64,000 nucleotides of DNA from Atherinomorus stipes (GCA_023101725.1 JALJCO010010184.1:62001-126000); one strand, 5' to 3'; counted from the stretch's first letter, positions 33,597 to 43,624 are shown. The notes: generated by a model from the letters alone, not told the origin. Translations and numbers: made by a program.

Positions 33597-35606
33597 GCTG
33601 ATAGGGAGGCCTACCTTTGACATCATCTCAGATAGTGATCGATGCTTTGCAAAGCATCAGGTTATTTTTAGATCAGCAGTCACATTCTGCCCCTGGTGTC
33701 ATCAGGAGGAGATGATGATGATGATGATGGCTTCATCAGCAGTCAGAGACAGTTTTCAGCCAGAAACCCAGTGGTTACCTACAAATCTTGTCACTGACAA
33801 GCTGCTAAAACTCAGCTGCACCAAGAAACGTCTTAAATCATTCAGGACTGGCTCGGCTCCCCTTCTCCCTCCGTCTGCCTCTTTCTTTCCCTCTTTTCTC
33901 TCATGCAAGCCGCTTTAGTGGTAATCCGACTCTAAACACCACCCCAGGGGTAGCCTGCAGACCCAAATCTATCTAGATTCTGCTTTAACAAGACCAGAAG
34001 ACAGAGGAGCAGCATCTTTGCTGCTAAAATGACTGGGGATGAACGATATAATCAGCCCCCTATCAGTATCAGCATGTATCGGCCTTAAAACTGAGTATCG
34101 GATATCGGCCACTCACCAAAATTTAACCAATGTTTAACAGATATTTAACCAATCAGCCTGCTGTTTCGAAATCCCCCCCCCCCCCCCCCCCCAAATGCAA
34201 ATTTCGCAATATTTCATCGTTCCTATACAAAATTTAATAGAAATTCAGGAAATATTGTGAGATTTTGTAACAGAACGATGAAATCTCCCAAGATTTTGTA
34301 AGTAAAATAGATCAATGCCGCGTTTATAGATATCGATTTGATATGAAAATATCGTGATATTTCAGTTTATTGATATTTTTTCCCACCCCTATTTTTTAAA
34401 GTGTCGAAAATGGATAAGAAAACTGTTATTTGCAATGACTGCTTCTTTTTTTTTAGCTTTAATATCAATATCTATATCAATATCGGTTACCTGCCACATG
34501 AGTTAAAAATATCTGCATATCAGATATTGGCCAAAATTCCAATATCGTGCATCCCTACAAATGGCCCTGTTTCCCTTCTTTTTCTGTCTGGACCAACTTC
34601 ACATCTCCAGCAGAGGAGTGTGAGTGATGGATAAGTGGAGAAAATGGGGGGGGGGGGGGGAATCGTGTTTTTTTTTTACAGACACTTGTTAAAGAGCATT
34701 GAACATTAAAGGCGCAGTCCCCTGTTAATATTCCAACATAAATAAACAGCCCACACTCTTTTCATAAAGCTCCCACCAGGAAAACTCTCCCGTCATCCAA
34801 ATCTCAACATCCCAGAGAAGTCGACTACCTGGATCTGTGTCAACCGCAGTCGGTCAGCCGCAGATTACCTCCCAACCGGAGCCTTTTCTCCGTGTTCGCG
34901 TGCTGCCTTCCGAGCCTCCCACCTTTACGGTGCATTTGCGCCTCCGCAGAGAGCCGCAATAAGCTGCTGCAGACAGTTTACTGCAGGCTGTGGATAGAAG
35001 TTAATCAGATGGCACCTCAAACCATCTGTCAAACAAACGGTCTGTCAGAGACCAGAGCCGCGCGTGATCACCAACTCTTGGTTTCAGAGTTGGGGAAGGA
35101 GCGCGAGACTCTGCCTGAGCAGAACTAAGAGCCAGTCTGGCTGTAAAACATTTAGCGAAGTTTAATCCCGAAGATGTCACCAAACCAAGAGAGTTCTTTA
35201 CGCATTCACAACAAATCACTCGTTTTTTCTTCCCTTTCCATCATGCATTCAGCAGCCGGTGCGCGCGCTTACCTACGGGCGGGAGGGCAGGTTTGTATCC
35301 CTTCTCGTTGGTGCACATTCCCCTGCCGTGGAGAAGAGCGTGCAGGGGTTTCTCCTCCCCGCTCCGGGGCAGGCAGCGGAGGCCCTGGGTGCACGTCCCG
35401 GTGTACACGCCGCACGCCGCGCCCTCAGACAGCGCGCACGTCAGGCAGCAGCCGCAGCCCGGCTCCTTGACCAGCTGGCAGCCGACCGGGACCGGAGGGC
35501 ACATGGACAGCGCCTTCTCGTCACACGGCTCGCACGGGACGTACGAGCCCAAACACCCGGACAGCCCCAAGATAAATGTCACCAAGAGGCAGAAACTCAG
35601 AAACAT
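17863..35606 (-). CDS. igfbp5: igfbp5 gene, coding span (4 exons), insulin-like growth factor-binding protein 5
   Basis: The product is a secreted carrier that binds IGF-I/II and modulates their access to receptor and extracellular matrix. Joining 35273-35606, 24346-24561, 21547-21666 and 17863-17994 (minus strand) gives about 266 residues if one extra base in exon 2 is ignored; human IGFBP5 is 272. Seen in the sequence: a hydrophobic signal peptide (1-18), 12 cysteines with the GCGCC signature (residues 50-54), a basic linker, a heparin-binding/nuclear-localisation-like basic stretch (about 215-232), and six thyroglobulin-type-1 cysteines with CWCV. Every intron is GT-AG. Introns 1, 2 and 3 are 10,711, 2,679 and 3,552 nt, all loaded with transposons. 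IGFBP5 rather than IGFBP3 or IGFBP6 is supported by the CDEKALSMCPP, LPNCDRKGF and GRKRGICWC motifs. Which teleost paralogue (a or b) cannot be told here. Confidence 0.95.
18248..18462. mobile_element. palindromic MITE (CACTGCAAAA family) in igfbp5 intron 3
   Basis: Left CACTGCAACAAACTCAAATC and right inverted ..GATTTGAGTTTTTGCAGTG. The interior has the mirrored TTTCTAGTCAAAATATCTCAT. Confidence 0.85.
18744..18838. repeat. (TA)n microsatellite, imperfect
   Basis: TA dinucleotides with a few TG/CT interruptions over about 95 bp in igfbp5 intron 3. Confidence 0.95.
18991..19605. mobile_element. hAT-like MITE nested in the intron-3 repeat
   Basis: The right end in reverse complement reads TAGGGCTGTGCAATTAATGG and the left end TATGTCTGCTCGATTATGG. 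Flanks TGTCGTGC and TATTGTGC (6 of 8 identical) correspond to the single TATTGTGC of the empty-site copy near 47752-47759. Confidence 0.8.
19642..19776. mobile_element. short palindromic MITE nested in the intron-3 repeat
   Basis: Mirrored arms GTCAAGACCACACCAC and GTGGTGTGGTCCTGAC, with an inner GAGACCAAGAC/GTCTTGGTCTC pair. Flanks GTCAAGAG and TACAAGAG match at 6 of 8. The empty-site copy lacks it (TGTCCAGAGTC near 47780). Confidence 0.8.
20036..20680. mobile_element. hAT-like MITE nested in the intron-3 repeat
   Basis: Ends TAGGCATGGGCCATACC and (right, reverse complement) TAGCTATGGGCATATCG. Flanks CCCGTAAG (20028-20035) and CCGGTAAG (20681-20688) are an 8-bp duplication with one difference. 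The uninterrupted copy has one ACCTGTAAG there (near 48100). The interior contains the GAAGCTAGAATCTG unit that was amplified at 564-763. Confidence 0.88.
21547..21666 (-). CDS. igfbp5: igfbp5 exon 3 (first half of thyroglobulin type-1 domain)
   Basis: Exactly 120 nt in phase 0, encoding residues 184-223, from GPCRRKLDG to GFFKRKQ. The acceptor cctctgcag and donor CAG followed by gtgggt are canonical. It carries cysteines 186 and 213 of the thyroglobulin type-1 fold and the first half of the basic RKGFFKRK heparin-binding/nuclear-localisation-like motif. The 120-nt length equals that of the mammalian exon. Very strongly conserved; no sign of damage. Confidence 0.96.
21944..22635. mobile_element. 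palindromic MITE nested in the intron-2 element
   Basis: Left ATGCCTGCCGCACACGA..AGCTTTCTGCTGAGC and right, inverted, ATGCCTGACGCACATGA..AGCTTTCTGCTGGGC. Both arms continue through CAGATCGTC and TTTCTGCCTCAC. The interior arms are separated by an AT-rich centre. Confidence 0.75.
22740..22838 (+). repeat. LINE/SINE 3' tail with (TTGAT)n end
   Basis: TATGAAAAGTGCTTTATAAA followed by TAAAGCTTGATT and three further TTGATT-type units, the usual 3' terminus of a widespread fish retroposon. Confidence 0.6.
24346..24561 (-). CDS. igfbp5: igfbp5 exon 2 (linker region), with a +1 frameshift
   Basis: Encodes residues 112-183, the poorly conserved linker between the two cysteine-rich domains. The acceptor is ttgatgcag and the donor is TTT followed by gtaagt. 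The start DRESREHED aligns with the SREHEE stretch of mammalian IGFBP5, and the end DKHEPEF runs in phase into GPCRR of exon 3. The exon measures 216 nt, but phase 1 in and phase 0 out demand 215. The surplus base is in a run of eight T on + (24453-24460, A8 in the mRNA sense). As written, the frame reads NSKKNHCSA then stop. With one A fewer it continues through a basic KEKKKQKGKQR stretch, probably a heparin/matrix-binding site. Most likely a homopolymer sequencing error. Confidence 0.88.
24566..27608. other. igfbp5 intron 1, repeat-poor block A
   Basis: About 3 kb of the 10.7-kb intron in which I see no terminal inverted repeats, SINE/LINE motifs or tandem repeats. It stands out in a window saturated with mobile elements. 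No coding exon is recognised. A candidate location for intronic enhancers (inference). Confidence 0.35.
27612..28258. mobile_element. hAT-like MITE in igfbp5 intron 1, with a nested element
   Basis: Left CAGGGATGTCATGATTA and right (reverse complement) CGAGATGTCACGATTA. Flanks CTCCCCTC and ATTCCCTC match at 6 of 8. Interrupted by the AACCCA-type MITE at 27731-27905. Downstream of that, a segment similar to 62870-62950 follows. Confidence 0.65.
27731..27905. mobile_element. AACCCA-type palindromic MITE, copy 1
   Basis: Begins ACACTAAAAACTCCTGGGTC and carries mirrored GGGTTNTT/AACCC motifs, ending ..AACCCAGCAGGAGTTTGTG. Related copies at 31399, 32998, 48661 and 49826. Confidence 0.8.
28713..28952. 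mobile_element. palindromic MITE (CACYCTAAGAA ends), intron 1
   Basis: Left CACCCTAAGAACAGATTAG and right (reverse complement) CACTCTAAGAATAGATTGG. The centre is an exact inverted repeat, CCAGTATTTTGGTCAAAGTG against its complement, near 28820-28862. Same family as 59747-59887. Confidence 0.85.
28960..31395. other. igfbp5 intron 1, repeat-poor block B
   Basis: About 2.4 kb between two palindromic MITEs with no recognised repeat and no convincing exon. Open frames here are short and lack splice or family support. Confidence 0.3.
31399..31714. mobile_element. AACCCA-type MITE, copy 2
   Basis: CACACTAAAAAGTCCTGGGTC to ..CCCCAGAGTTTTTAGTGTG, with an internal block (ACTTCTGGGTTAAAATNACC plus CAACATTGTAGTCAATATAA) present twice in tandem. 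Confidence 0.85.
32211..33293. mobile_element. hAT-like element in igfbp5 intron 1, with nested AACCCA MITE
   Basis: Left TTGGGTTGGGCATCGA and right (reverse complement) TAGGGTTGGGCATCGATTCC. Flanks TCCTCGCC and TGCTTGCG agree at 5 of 8. About 1.08 kb with no transposase. The copy-3 AACCCA MITE sits at 32998-33222. Confidence 0.7.
32998..33222. mobile_element. AACCCA-type MITE, copy 3 (nested)
   Basis: ACACCCTAAAAAATGCTGGG to CCCAACAGTTTTTAGTGTG, with mirrored AACCCA/TGGGTT motifs. Confidence 0.75.
33543..33594. repeat. (CA)n microsatellite
   Basis: About 26 uninterrupted CA units in igfbp5 intron 1. Confidence 0.95.
34034..34557. mobile_element. hAT-like MITE in igfbp5 intron 1
   Basis: Left TGGGGATGAACGATAT and right (reverse complement) TAGGGATGCACGATATTGG. 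Flanks AAAATGAC and CAAATGGC match at 6 of 8. A 20-bp C run (34173-34192) lies inside. Confidence 0.7.
35273..35606 (-). CDS. igfbp5: igfbp5 exon 1 (signal peptide and IGF-binding domain)
   Basis: Encodes residues 1-111 plus one base of codon 112. The ATG at 35604-35606 is chosen because it gives an 18-residue hydrophobic signal peptide directly before LGSYV, the conserved mature N-terminus. The frame stays open 18 nt upstream, but only to a GTG, and there is an A at -3 of the chosen ATG. The mature part has 12 cysteines, GCGCC at residues 50-54 and the conserved ALLHGRG near the end of the domain. The donor is CCCGTAG followed by gtaagc, reading down from 35272. Reading through the donor gives only a short non-conserved tail, so 35273 is taken as the exon end. 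Confidence 0.95.
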
Positions 35607-37754
35607 CGTTGGCGTTCTCTTCACTTTATACCATAAAGCTCAAATGCGAGGAGGAGGAGGGGGAGAAGCGGAGCCTGGTCTAATGGACACAATGCCTCAG
35701 TCAGATAATCCGATTTTTACAGTTAAAGCCAAGAGTCTTTATCCAAGAGTGGTGCTATCTATAAAAAAAATACTAATAAAAATCATGAATGCCGGCTCCT
35801 CGCCGTGCACTCTGCAAAGTGATTTAAAATAACCAATTAAAAAATATATATATTGCTATTTTGTTGTTCTTTTTTCCTCCGGAGATATTCCCCTCTGCAG
35901 GAGCAAAGCGAGTCTGTGCATAAAATCTCAACTTCAGCTTGGACTCCGGTACTTTCTCCAGCACAAGTTCCTGAGCAGACTGATCAACTTGAGACCTGCC
36001 TTGCCTTTTTAAAAACAGCCGTGCCCAAACCCCTAACTATGAATACGCTAAGCAGCAGGGAAGGGAGGCGCACTTGTTCCATGTCCTGGCACTCAGCCAA
36101 ACATTTTTTTTTTTTTTTTTTGTCCCCAGCAGGAGGATGGCTCTTTCACCCTGAGGGCTGAACTGATACGGAGGTGCAACAAGGAGCAACAGTTAGAAAA
36201 AAAAAGAGAAAGAGGGAAAGACGCAATCCTCTCCGGGGAACAAATATGCACAAAGAGAACTCCGTATGTTTTCTGGAACTTTGCACATTCACTGCGCAAA
36301 GCTCGCGAATGAAAACCCCAGTTTGAGTCATGATTGCCTCATTTTGCCAGCGGAATATCCCCGGGAAGGAAAAGAGGGTGCGAACCTCCTTTTCTTGATC
36401 GGAAAAGGAAAAAGGTGTGTGTCTGTGTGTGTCTGTGTGTGTGTGCGAGGGGAATATTACTGAATCATCCACTTTATGTATTAAAAATGAGCCGGAACCA
36501 AAAGGATTTGCGTTCATTTTCGCTCCTAACTCGCGCTTCTCCTTTGTTTGGGTAACACCGCTGCGCTCTGGATGTCACCTTTAAAGCTGCACCTGTTGCT
36601 TCCGTCGGACACCATTTGCGTTTGCCAGAAGGGAAATCCACCAACAAGATCTCTTTCTGCCCCTCTCTCTCTTTCACGCACGGGCGCGCGGACAGAGGGA
36701 GGCATGGGATGTCAAAAGTCTGAGATTTGAGGCAAATAAAAGCCTGAACGCAGCTGCGCTGCTCAGTGAACACCTGGTTGCGCCAGCGTCTGCGTCACAT
36801 GCGCAATCTGAATAAGTCCGGTTGGGTTCTGCTTCCACAGCACCACCCGTCCGGGCGTGTTCGCTACACCAGTTGTTCATATCTGCTCCTTCATATTGTG
36901 TCTTGCAGCCCCGCATTTGCAGACTCGGGATCGTCTGAGGCTCGCGCAGCTGCTGACCACCAGAAGTCGCTGTTAACAACGCTAAACCCTGCAGAGGAGC
37001 TCTCCGAGCCTCTCTGCATACCTGCACTGTTAAAAACAGAAAAACTCTAATAGTTCAGATTTTTTTCTTTGTTTTTTTACATCCCCCCCCCCCAATTTTT
37101 TAAAAATACGGAATAATAACGATGAAATTATGGAAACTGGCTGTGAATTTACAAGACACATGAAATAACATGAAAAGCCTGTAACTGTAATAAGACATGA
37201 AGTTTCCTCTCTTTTCTTTTTTTTTAAAAGATGCCATTTCATTTCACACATAAGAATGTTAAAATACATTTTCAGTGTTTTTCTGATAATATTTCTTCAT
37301 TGCAAAAGAAAAAATGCTTTTGGTAATTTCATCTAATTACACTCTAAAAAGAGTTTCTGGGCTGTAGTTGATATTAAAGACTTCTTTACATTGATCTAAT
37401 GTAATTATTTGGTTTGGTGATTATTTTTTTTTAGTCAAATCAACTTAAAAACCCATCTCTCTCTAATCTGAAACAAGTTTTTACTTTAACTCAAACTAAA
37501 TTCATTAAACATTAGAAAAAAAAAAAACAGTGGGGATGTATTTTTCTAGGACAAATGAAACAAAAAAAAATGCCTAGCATTAATGTAAATGGGGAAAATA
37601 AACGTTAGAGATAAAATATTAAGGGATTTATTTAGATTAAACCCTGAGCTTAGAAAAACATAAAAAGACTACTTGAATTAGGTATTATTTATCAGGATTT
37701 AGATCAGAAATAGCTTAACAATTGAAGCATCTTTCAGGCTATATACTTAACCCT
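35607..37754 (-). promoter_or_regulatory. igfbp5: igfbp5 5' UTR and proximal promoter region
   Basis: Upstream of the igfbp5 start codon and free of recognisable transposons apart from short (GT)n (about 36415-36443) and poly-T/poly-A tracts. AT-rich TATA-like stretches on the minus strand lie at 35841-35852 (TATATAT) and 36006-36016 (TTTTTAAAAAC). They would give 5' UTRs of about 0.2 or 0.4 kb. Mammalian IGFBP5 uses a TATA promoter with a long 5' UTR, so either is possible. The TSS cannot be fixed from sequence alone. Confidence 0.35.
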
Positions 37755-37756
37755 TA

Positions 37757-39246
37757 CAGTGGGTGCAGAAAGTATTCAGACCCTTTTAAACTTTTCACTC
37801 TTTGTTTCACTGCAGCCATTTGCTACAAAATAAAAAAAGTTCATGTTATTTCTCATTAATGTCACTCAGCACCCCATCTTGACAGAAAAAAAAACAGAAA
37901 TGTAGAAATTTTTGCAAATGTATTGAAAAAAAAGCGAAACTGAAATATGACATGGTCATAAGTATTCAGTACTTTGCTCAGTACTGAGTAGAAGTACTTC
38001 TGAGCTGGTACAGCCATGAGTCTTCTTGGGAATGATGCAACAAGTGTTCCACACCTGGATTTGGGATCCTCTGGTTCTTCTTGCAGATCCTCTCCAGTTC
38101 TGTCAGGTTGGATGGTGAACGGTGGTGTTCAGCCATCTTCAGGTCTCTCAGAGATGCTCAGTTGGGTTTAAGTCAGGGTTCTGGCTGGGCCGGTCCAGAA
38201 TGGTCCAGAGTGGTTCTGATCCACTCCTTTGTTATTTCAGCTGTGTGTGAGGGTCATTGTCTTGTTGGAAGGTGAACCTTCGGCCCAGTCTGAGCTCCTG
38301 AACTCTGGAAGAGCTTTTCTTCCAGGATCTCTGTACTTGGTCGCATTCATCTTTCCTTCAACTGCAACCAGTCGTCCTGTCCCTGCAGCTGAAAAACACC
38401 CCCATACCATGATGCCGCCACCACCGTGCTTCACTGTTGGGATGGTATTGGGCAGGTGATGAGCAGTGCCTGGTTTTCTCCTCACATACCGCTTAGAATT
38501 AACTCCAGAAAGTTCAATCTTGGTCTCATCAGACCAGAGAATCTTATTTCTCACAGTCTGGGAGTCCTTCATGTGTTTTTGGTAAACTCTATGCGGGCTT
38601 TCATATGTCTGCACTGAGGAGAGGCTTCCATCGGGCCACTCTGCCATAAAGCCCCGACTGGTGGAGGCTGCAGTGATACTGACTTTGTGGAACTTTCTCC
38701 ATCTCCCTACTGCATCTCTGGAGCTCAGCCACAGTGATCTTTGGCTTCTTCTTTACTCTCTCACCAAGGCTCTTCTCCCACCATTGCTCAGTTTGGCTGG
38801 ATGGCCGGGTCTAGGAAGAGTTCTGGTCGTCCCAAACTTCTTCCATGTAAGGACTATGGAGGCCACCGTGCTCTTAGGAACCTTTAGTGCTGCAGAAACT
38901 CTTTTGTAACCTTGTCCAGATCTGTGCCTCGCCACAGTTCTGTCTCTGAGCTCCTTGGACAGTTCCTTCCACCTCATGATCCTCATTTGCTCTGACATGC
39001 ACTGTGAGCTGGAAGCTCTTATATAGACAGGTGTGTGCCTTTCCTAATCAAGTCCAATCAGTTTATTTAAACACAGCTGGACTCCAATGAAGGAGTAGAA
39101 CCATCTCAAGGAGGATCAGAAGGAATGGACAGCATATGAGTTAAATATGAGTCACTGCAAAGGCTCTGAATACTTATGACCATGTCATATTTCAGTTTTT
39201 CTTTTTTAATACATTTACAAACATTTTTACATACCCGTACCCACTG
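37757..39246 (-). mobile_element. Tc1-like transposon, TA target site, degenerate transposase
   Basis: Ends CAGTGGGTGCAGAAAGTATT and (right, reverse complement) CAGTGGGTACGGGTATG, each next to a TA (37755-37756, 39247-39248). Length 1,490 bp, normal for Tc1 elements. The minus strand encodes a broken transposase. Confidence 0.92.
37960..38998 (-). pseudogene. Tc1-like transposase, frameshifted
   Basis: The ATG at 38996-38998 opens the paired helix-turn-helix region (KELSKELRDRTVARH, then VSAALKVPKSTVASIV, with RPGHPAKLS as the linker). After an in-frame run to about 38640 the frame shifts. The catalytic region reads [11 protein letters not shown] (first D), [20 protein letters not shown]. 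The QQDNDP block (second D) is only found one frame over, near 38245-38275, so at least two frameshifts/stops separate the motifs. It would not make an active enzyme. Confidence 0.85.
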
Positions 39247-39248
39247 TA

Positions 39249-39912
39249 TATTGTGTTAGGGTAATTTTTGACCTGTTTTAAACTTTAGGTGTGTCAAAAG
39301 TGCCATTTGCCTTTTTTTTATTGGAATAACTATTTCCATCTAGCAACAAAAAACATTTTTTTAAAATTTTGGTCAGTCCTTAACGTGGCTGCTGCCAGCT
39401 TATGGAACGGTTAGTCACGATACTCTATTTTTCATGGTAAGTCACTTCAGAGATTTAATGTGCTGTCAAAAAAAAATCTGCATTTGCAGTTGGGAGAATC
39501 GAGCTACTTGGCAAGTAAACGCCAAACTTGTCATCATTAGGACTGTTTGGAACAAATATGGAGCAACCGTCATTCATCAGCTTTACCACATATGATCAAA
39601 TACTGAGATTCATGCATATTAAAACACAGACAGAATCATTGTTTTACAATTGTCAATTTACCATTAATTTTCAATTTGCACATCTTATTGTGAGTAAGGT
39701 GAAGTTGTATTTATGAAAAGAAAGAACTTTTTGCCTTTTTTATTTGAAATTATTTATTTAAAAGGGACAATGCATTTTTTGGCATGTATACATTAAATTT
39801 GTACAAGTACAAAATTGCAGGATTATACTGTAGCCTTAGCTAATTTCCGTCCTCCCATTTTCCCCCAAATAAATCTGTAAGGGTAATTTTTGATCTGTAA
39901 CACCACATATGT
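39249..39912. other. no recognised feature
   Basis: AT-rich; nothing beyond short open frames. Confidence 0.3.
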
Positions 39913-39920
39913 CACTATAG

Positions 39921-40311
39921 TAGGGACATATGAAAATTTCATACCACGGTTATTGTGACCAAAATGATCACGGTTATCATTTTTATCACGGTACTATAGA
40001 AATACCCCCAGCATCTTAAAAATATCCAAAATGGGTCTAAATGTCTACTTTGTCCTTTTTAAAAGGGGAAAAATCTCAAAAGAACTGTCCACGTGGGCGT
40101 CTTTGTTGCCTTCCTCCATTTTTTTCATAAATTAAACATCGCAAACTGGAACTGCTGCTGCTTTTCCAGCCAATGAGCAGCATCACTGGGAGTTTTTCAA
40201 AGTGCAGTAATCAGTCAGGGTTTTAATGATAATTAAAATTTGAAACGGTATTACTAATTGTTGGTAATTTTATCACGGTTAATCATTTTACCGGTAATCG
40301 TTACATCCCTA
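39921..40311. mobile_element. hAT-like MITE with perfect 8-bp TSD
   Basis: Left TAGGGACATATGAAAAT and right (reverse complement) TAGGGATGTAACGATTACC. CACTATAG flanks it on both sides (39913-39920, 40312-40319). Confidence 0.9.
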
Positions 40312-40753
40312 CACTATAGTTAATAATTTTATGTTAAGAAAAAGAATCAAACTCTTTTTTGGGGTTGTTGTACTCTAATAGTTGTCTCGTAGACTCAGAT
40401 AACAATCTTGACCATTCTCATCCCCAAAGGAAATATAATGAGTGAATCTGAACTGTTTTCAAGCAAAAAAACGAGTGGTGTTTATAAGATAAAAGGTCTA
40501 TGTGGCCAAAAAAAAATCAACATTTGAAACAATGTTTCGGGGGACATGAAGACATACTGAGCACACTATGAGGTGAAAAACAATAATGGATTTTCACAAT
40601 TGTTTTTTGAGTATTTTAGGTAAAGTTAGATTTAGGGTCAAATTTGACCCACCAACACTAAAGACGTCGGCAGCTTTTGAACACAGTAAAATGCCATGTT
40701 CATTCCTCACATCACCTACAGTACTGTTTGTCTTGTTGATCTCAAGCCAATGA

Positions 40754-41104
40754 GAAACACTCAAACCTCTGAGATCGCTTTATAATCAGGCTCTGAAGAT
40801 ACTCAATAAAAATCCTCTTTGTTATCATCACTGTAACATCCTCAGCAAATACAAAATCCTCACTTTTGATCATTTTATCTGCTACACAAGTTTAAGAACA
40901 GTCTTTAAAATCATCAATAATACTGCTCCACCCCCACTGAAACAACTCAAACTTTATTCTGATCAAACAAACCGAACATCTCGCTCCACGACTCACAGAA
41001 ACTGCGCCGTTCCACAAAGATCATCTGCCTTTGCACAAACAGCTTTTCCTTTTCAGACCATCAGACAGTGGAACCAGCTCCCAGACAGTCTGAAACTGCT
41101 GTAG
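40754..41104 (+). pseudogene. LINE ORF2 C-terminal fragment
   Basis: Open frame ETLKPLRSLYNQALKILNK, then YHHCNILSKYKILTF, INNTAPPPLKQ, RSTTHRNCAVPQRSSAF and QWNQLPDSLKLL to a TAG at 41102-41104. This is the usual C-terminal order (LYK..LKILDK, YHHCNIL, APPPL, W..LP) of fish jockey-superfamily LINEs. A 3' UTR continues to about 41400, ending near aaataaactaaac. Truncated at its 5' side by a TGA at 40751. Confidence 0.8.
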
Positions 41105-41429
41105 ACATAAACCAGTTCTCTACTAATCTGAAGAAGTAGTCTTCCTCACAAACTGTGTCAGCATCAGTCCAGCTAATCTGTAAACTATTTTATTACTACA
41201 GTAACTGTGTGTATATTTTATATGTATTTCTTAGTATCACAGACCAAATGTAGTTTGTTGTAATGTGTTTTTAAATGTGTGTACCTGCCCGGGGACAACG
41301 GATGGAAATTAGCAATAGCTAAATCTGAAAAACACCTCTTCTTTTAAAGATTAATGTATTTTGTACACTGTCCCTGAAAAATAAACTAAACAAAGTTTAA
41401 TCCACATTATAACAGTTTTTATCAGAGTT

Positions 41430-42620
41430 GCAGCTTTAGTGTTTGGAAAAAAAAAGGGAAAATTGTTGTGAAAAATGGGACTCCAAAAAAAAAAGAGGGA
41501 AAATTTATTTTTTTTTTTTAAAAAAAAAATTTTTATATTTTTTCTTTAAATAAAAAAAAAATAAATTTATATATATTTATTTAGGAGTTAGTCTTTTCTA
41601 CAAAAATTTTTTTATAAATAATTTATTTTTTTTTTGAAAAAATAAATTCTCTAGAGATAATCTAAATTTTTATAGTTATTTGTATGTTTTTTTTTTTTTT
41701 TTTTTTCTCTGTCCACATAATCCTTTATTAAATTATTATATGGTTTTGGGTGGGGTTTTTACACCTTTAAACCTTTTTGAAATGTTGTTTATTTATTTAA
41801 GTTTTGTGTTGGGGTAAAAAGCGCCACTCTTTCTCTTTTTCCCTAATAATAAGAATTAAAAAAAAACAACCTCCCTGAGACAGTTTTTATTTTTTAATAA
41901 TAAAATGAATGAAGGTCAAGATGCATCTTTCTAGTTTTTTCTAATTTTTTTTTTATTTTTTTTTAAAATTTTTTTTTTTCCTTTTATCCAATGTTGAATA
42001 ATTATTTTTTAAACTAAAAAATCTTAAAAAAAAAAAAAAAAAAATAATTTATTATTTTTTTTTTTTTTTTAAAATAGGGGAAAAAAAATATTTTAGTTTT
42101 TCTTAATTATTTTAAATTTTTTTTTAAATTTTTTTTTTCATTGGGTCTACAAATGTAAAAACCCAAACCCCACCCCCCCTCCAACAACAACTAAAACAAT
42201 AACTATAAAAAAAAATAAAAAAAAAATGAAAAAAAATTGGGGGCAATTTTTTTTTTATTTTTTTAATTAAAAGTTATTTTTATTATATAAATAATATAAA
42301 AATGGATAGGTGGGCCGGCGGGGCGGGCCCCCGCTTGCGGCGGGGGGTCCCCCCGCCGGGGGGGAACCGTTGTTTAACCGAAAATTTTTAAAAACAAAAA
42401 AAGTTGGGGACAAAAATTAAAATAAAAAATAAAAAAAATATTAAATTAGATAAAGGGAGAGAAGGCGGGTCAATTTGAGTCTACAATTTACTCCGATTTT
42501 TATTTTTTAGTTTTTAATTTTTTACTTTAAATCTTTTATACCTCCCTTTTTCCTCAGTTGGATTTGGGTGTGGGGTTGGGGTGGGCTGGGTTGGTTGGCT
42601 GGCACATATAAATTAAGGGG
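41430..42620. other. anomalous low-complexity sequence, possible consensus or assembly error
   Basis: More than 1 kb dominated by A and T homopolymers of 8-20 bases, abruptly switching A to T. It is punctured by a G/C-only island at about 42310-42370 (GGCCGGCGGGGCGGGCCCCC). Neither its neighbours nor any repeat family in the window share this texture. Confidence 0.5.
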
Positions 42621-43620
42621 ACATAAAACCCGGATCTATCTATTCTATAGGGTCATGGTTACTTAGAGGAGAAAAGGAAAAACCACAGCAGAGATAATAA
42701 ACAAAAAATCATCCCCGAAAAAAAACAAAACCAGTGGTGGTCTGGTTAAAAGGCGTTGTGCTGCGATGATGTCATGCGATCATGTAGTAGCGCTATCCAG
42801 TTAATACTCCGCCTACAGGGTAAGGGTACAGTTTGCTGTGGGGACGCAATGTGAAATCAACATATCCATACCAAAACCTACCCGACCCAACCCAGCCTGA
42901 CCCAACCCGACCCAGACCCACGGGTGGAAACTGGGCTTTTTTACAGGCTGCTTGGACCAGAAGATCCAAGTGAAAACCAGAGCTTTGCTAAGCTAGCTTT
43001 TATGTGTCAGCTCATCATTGCTGTACAGTATGCCTTGAACGAGGTGTTTTTTGTGCCAGAATAATCACCAGGTTTAAGGAGTCCATCCAAACAGCTACCA
43101 GGAAAGAAACAGGGTAGACCCTAACAGAGGTCACCAGTCCACTACAGGGCACAGTATGTATCATTTTATTTTAGAGAGGCTTCAGAGAACAGTGGGTGGA
43201 TGACCTGGAGGTCCAGATGGAGCTAAGGAGACTGAAACTTTGGAAAAAGAGCAGATGGTTGCCAAATGAAGGCTGGTTGTTTGATCCTGGATCTCTGTGT
43301 CCCTGAGCAAGACCCTACCAGGATCCTGAACTCTAACAATCATTACTGTATTAAAGATAAAAGTGCTTTGGGTGTTCAGCAAGGCTAGAAAGGCTCTATA
43401 TACGTGCAGTCCATTTACCATCTCCAAGGACTTTGTCTTATTTCTGTAGGTCATCCTCTTTATAGATAACTCTTTGAGTCTAAGAGATTACTTTTTATTT
43501 TTCTATTGTGCAAAAGGACAATACAGTGACATGGGCAGACAGACAGAATGTGACTAAATGCAGAATGCAACAACAAACAGCACTGGTGGTTTTTACACGT
43601 GTGTGTGTAACTTGTAAGTA
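42621..43620. other. no recognised gene; short CCCRACCCA-type repeat
   Basis: Contains a degenerate 5-bp tandem (acCCGACCCAACCC) around 42885-42925; otherwise nothing supported. Confidence 0.3.
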
Positions 43621-43624
43621 TAAA

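Noticed and set aside
35607..35624. Upstream extension of the igfbp5 frame to a GTG (six more residues)
   Set aside because: GTG is not a normal start in vertebrates, and the ATG at 35606 gives a better signal peptide.
35622..35632. TATAAAG on the minus strand just upstream of the igfbp5 ATG as core promoter
   Set aside because: It lies only about 15-25 nt before the start codon, so a TSS 30 nt downstream would fall inside the coding sequence.
35259..35832. Long + strand open frames opposite igfbp5 exon 1
   Set aside because: GC-rich shadow frames of the exon; composition biased, no family motif.
36411..36517. Frames with runs of Cys/Val or His/Thr
   Set aside because: They are translations of the (GT)n microsatellite.
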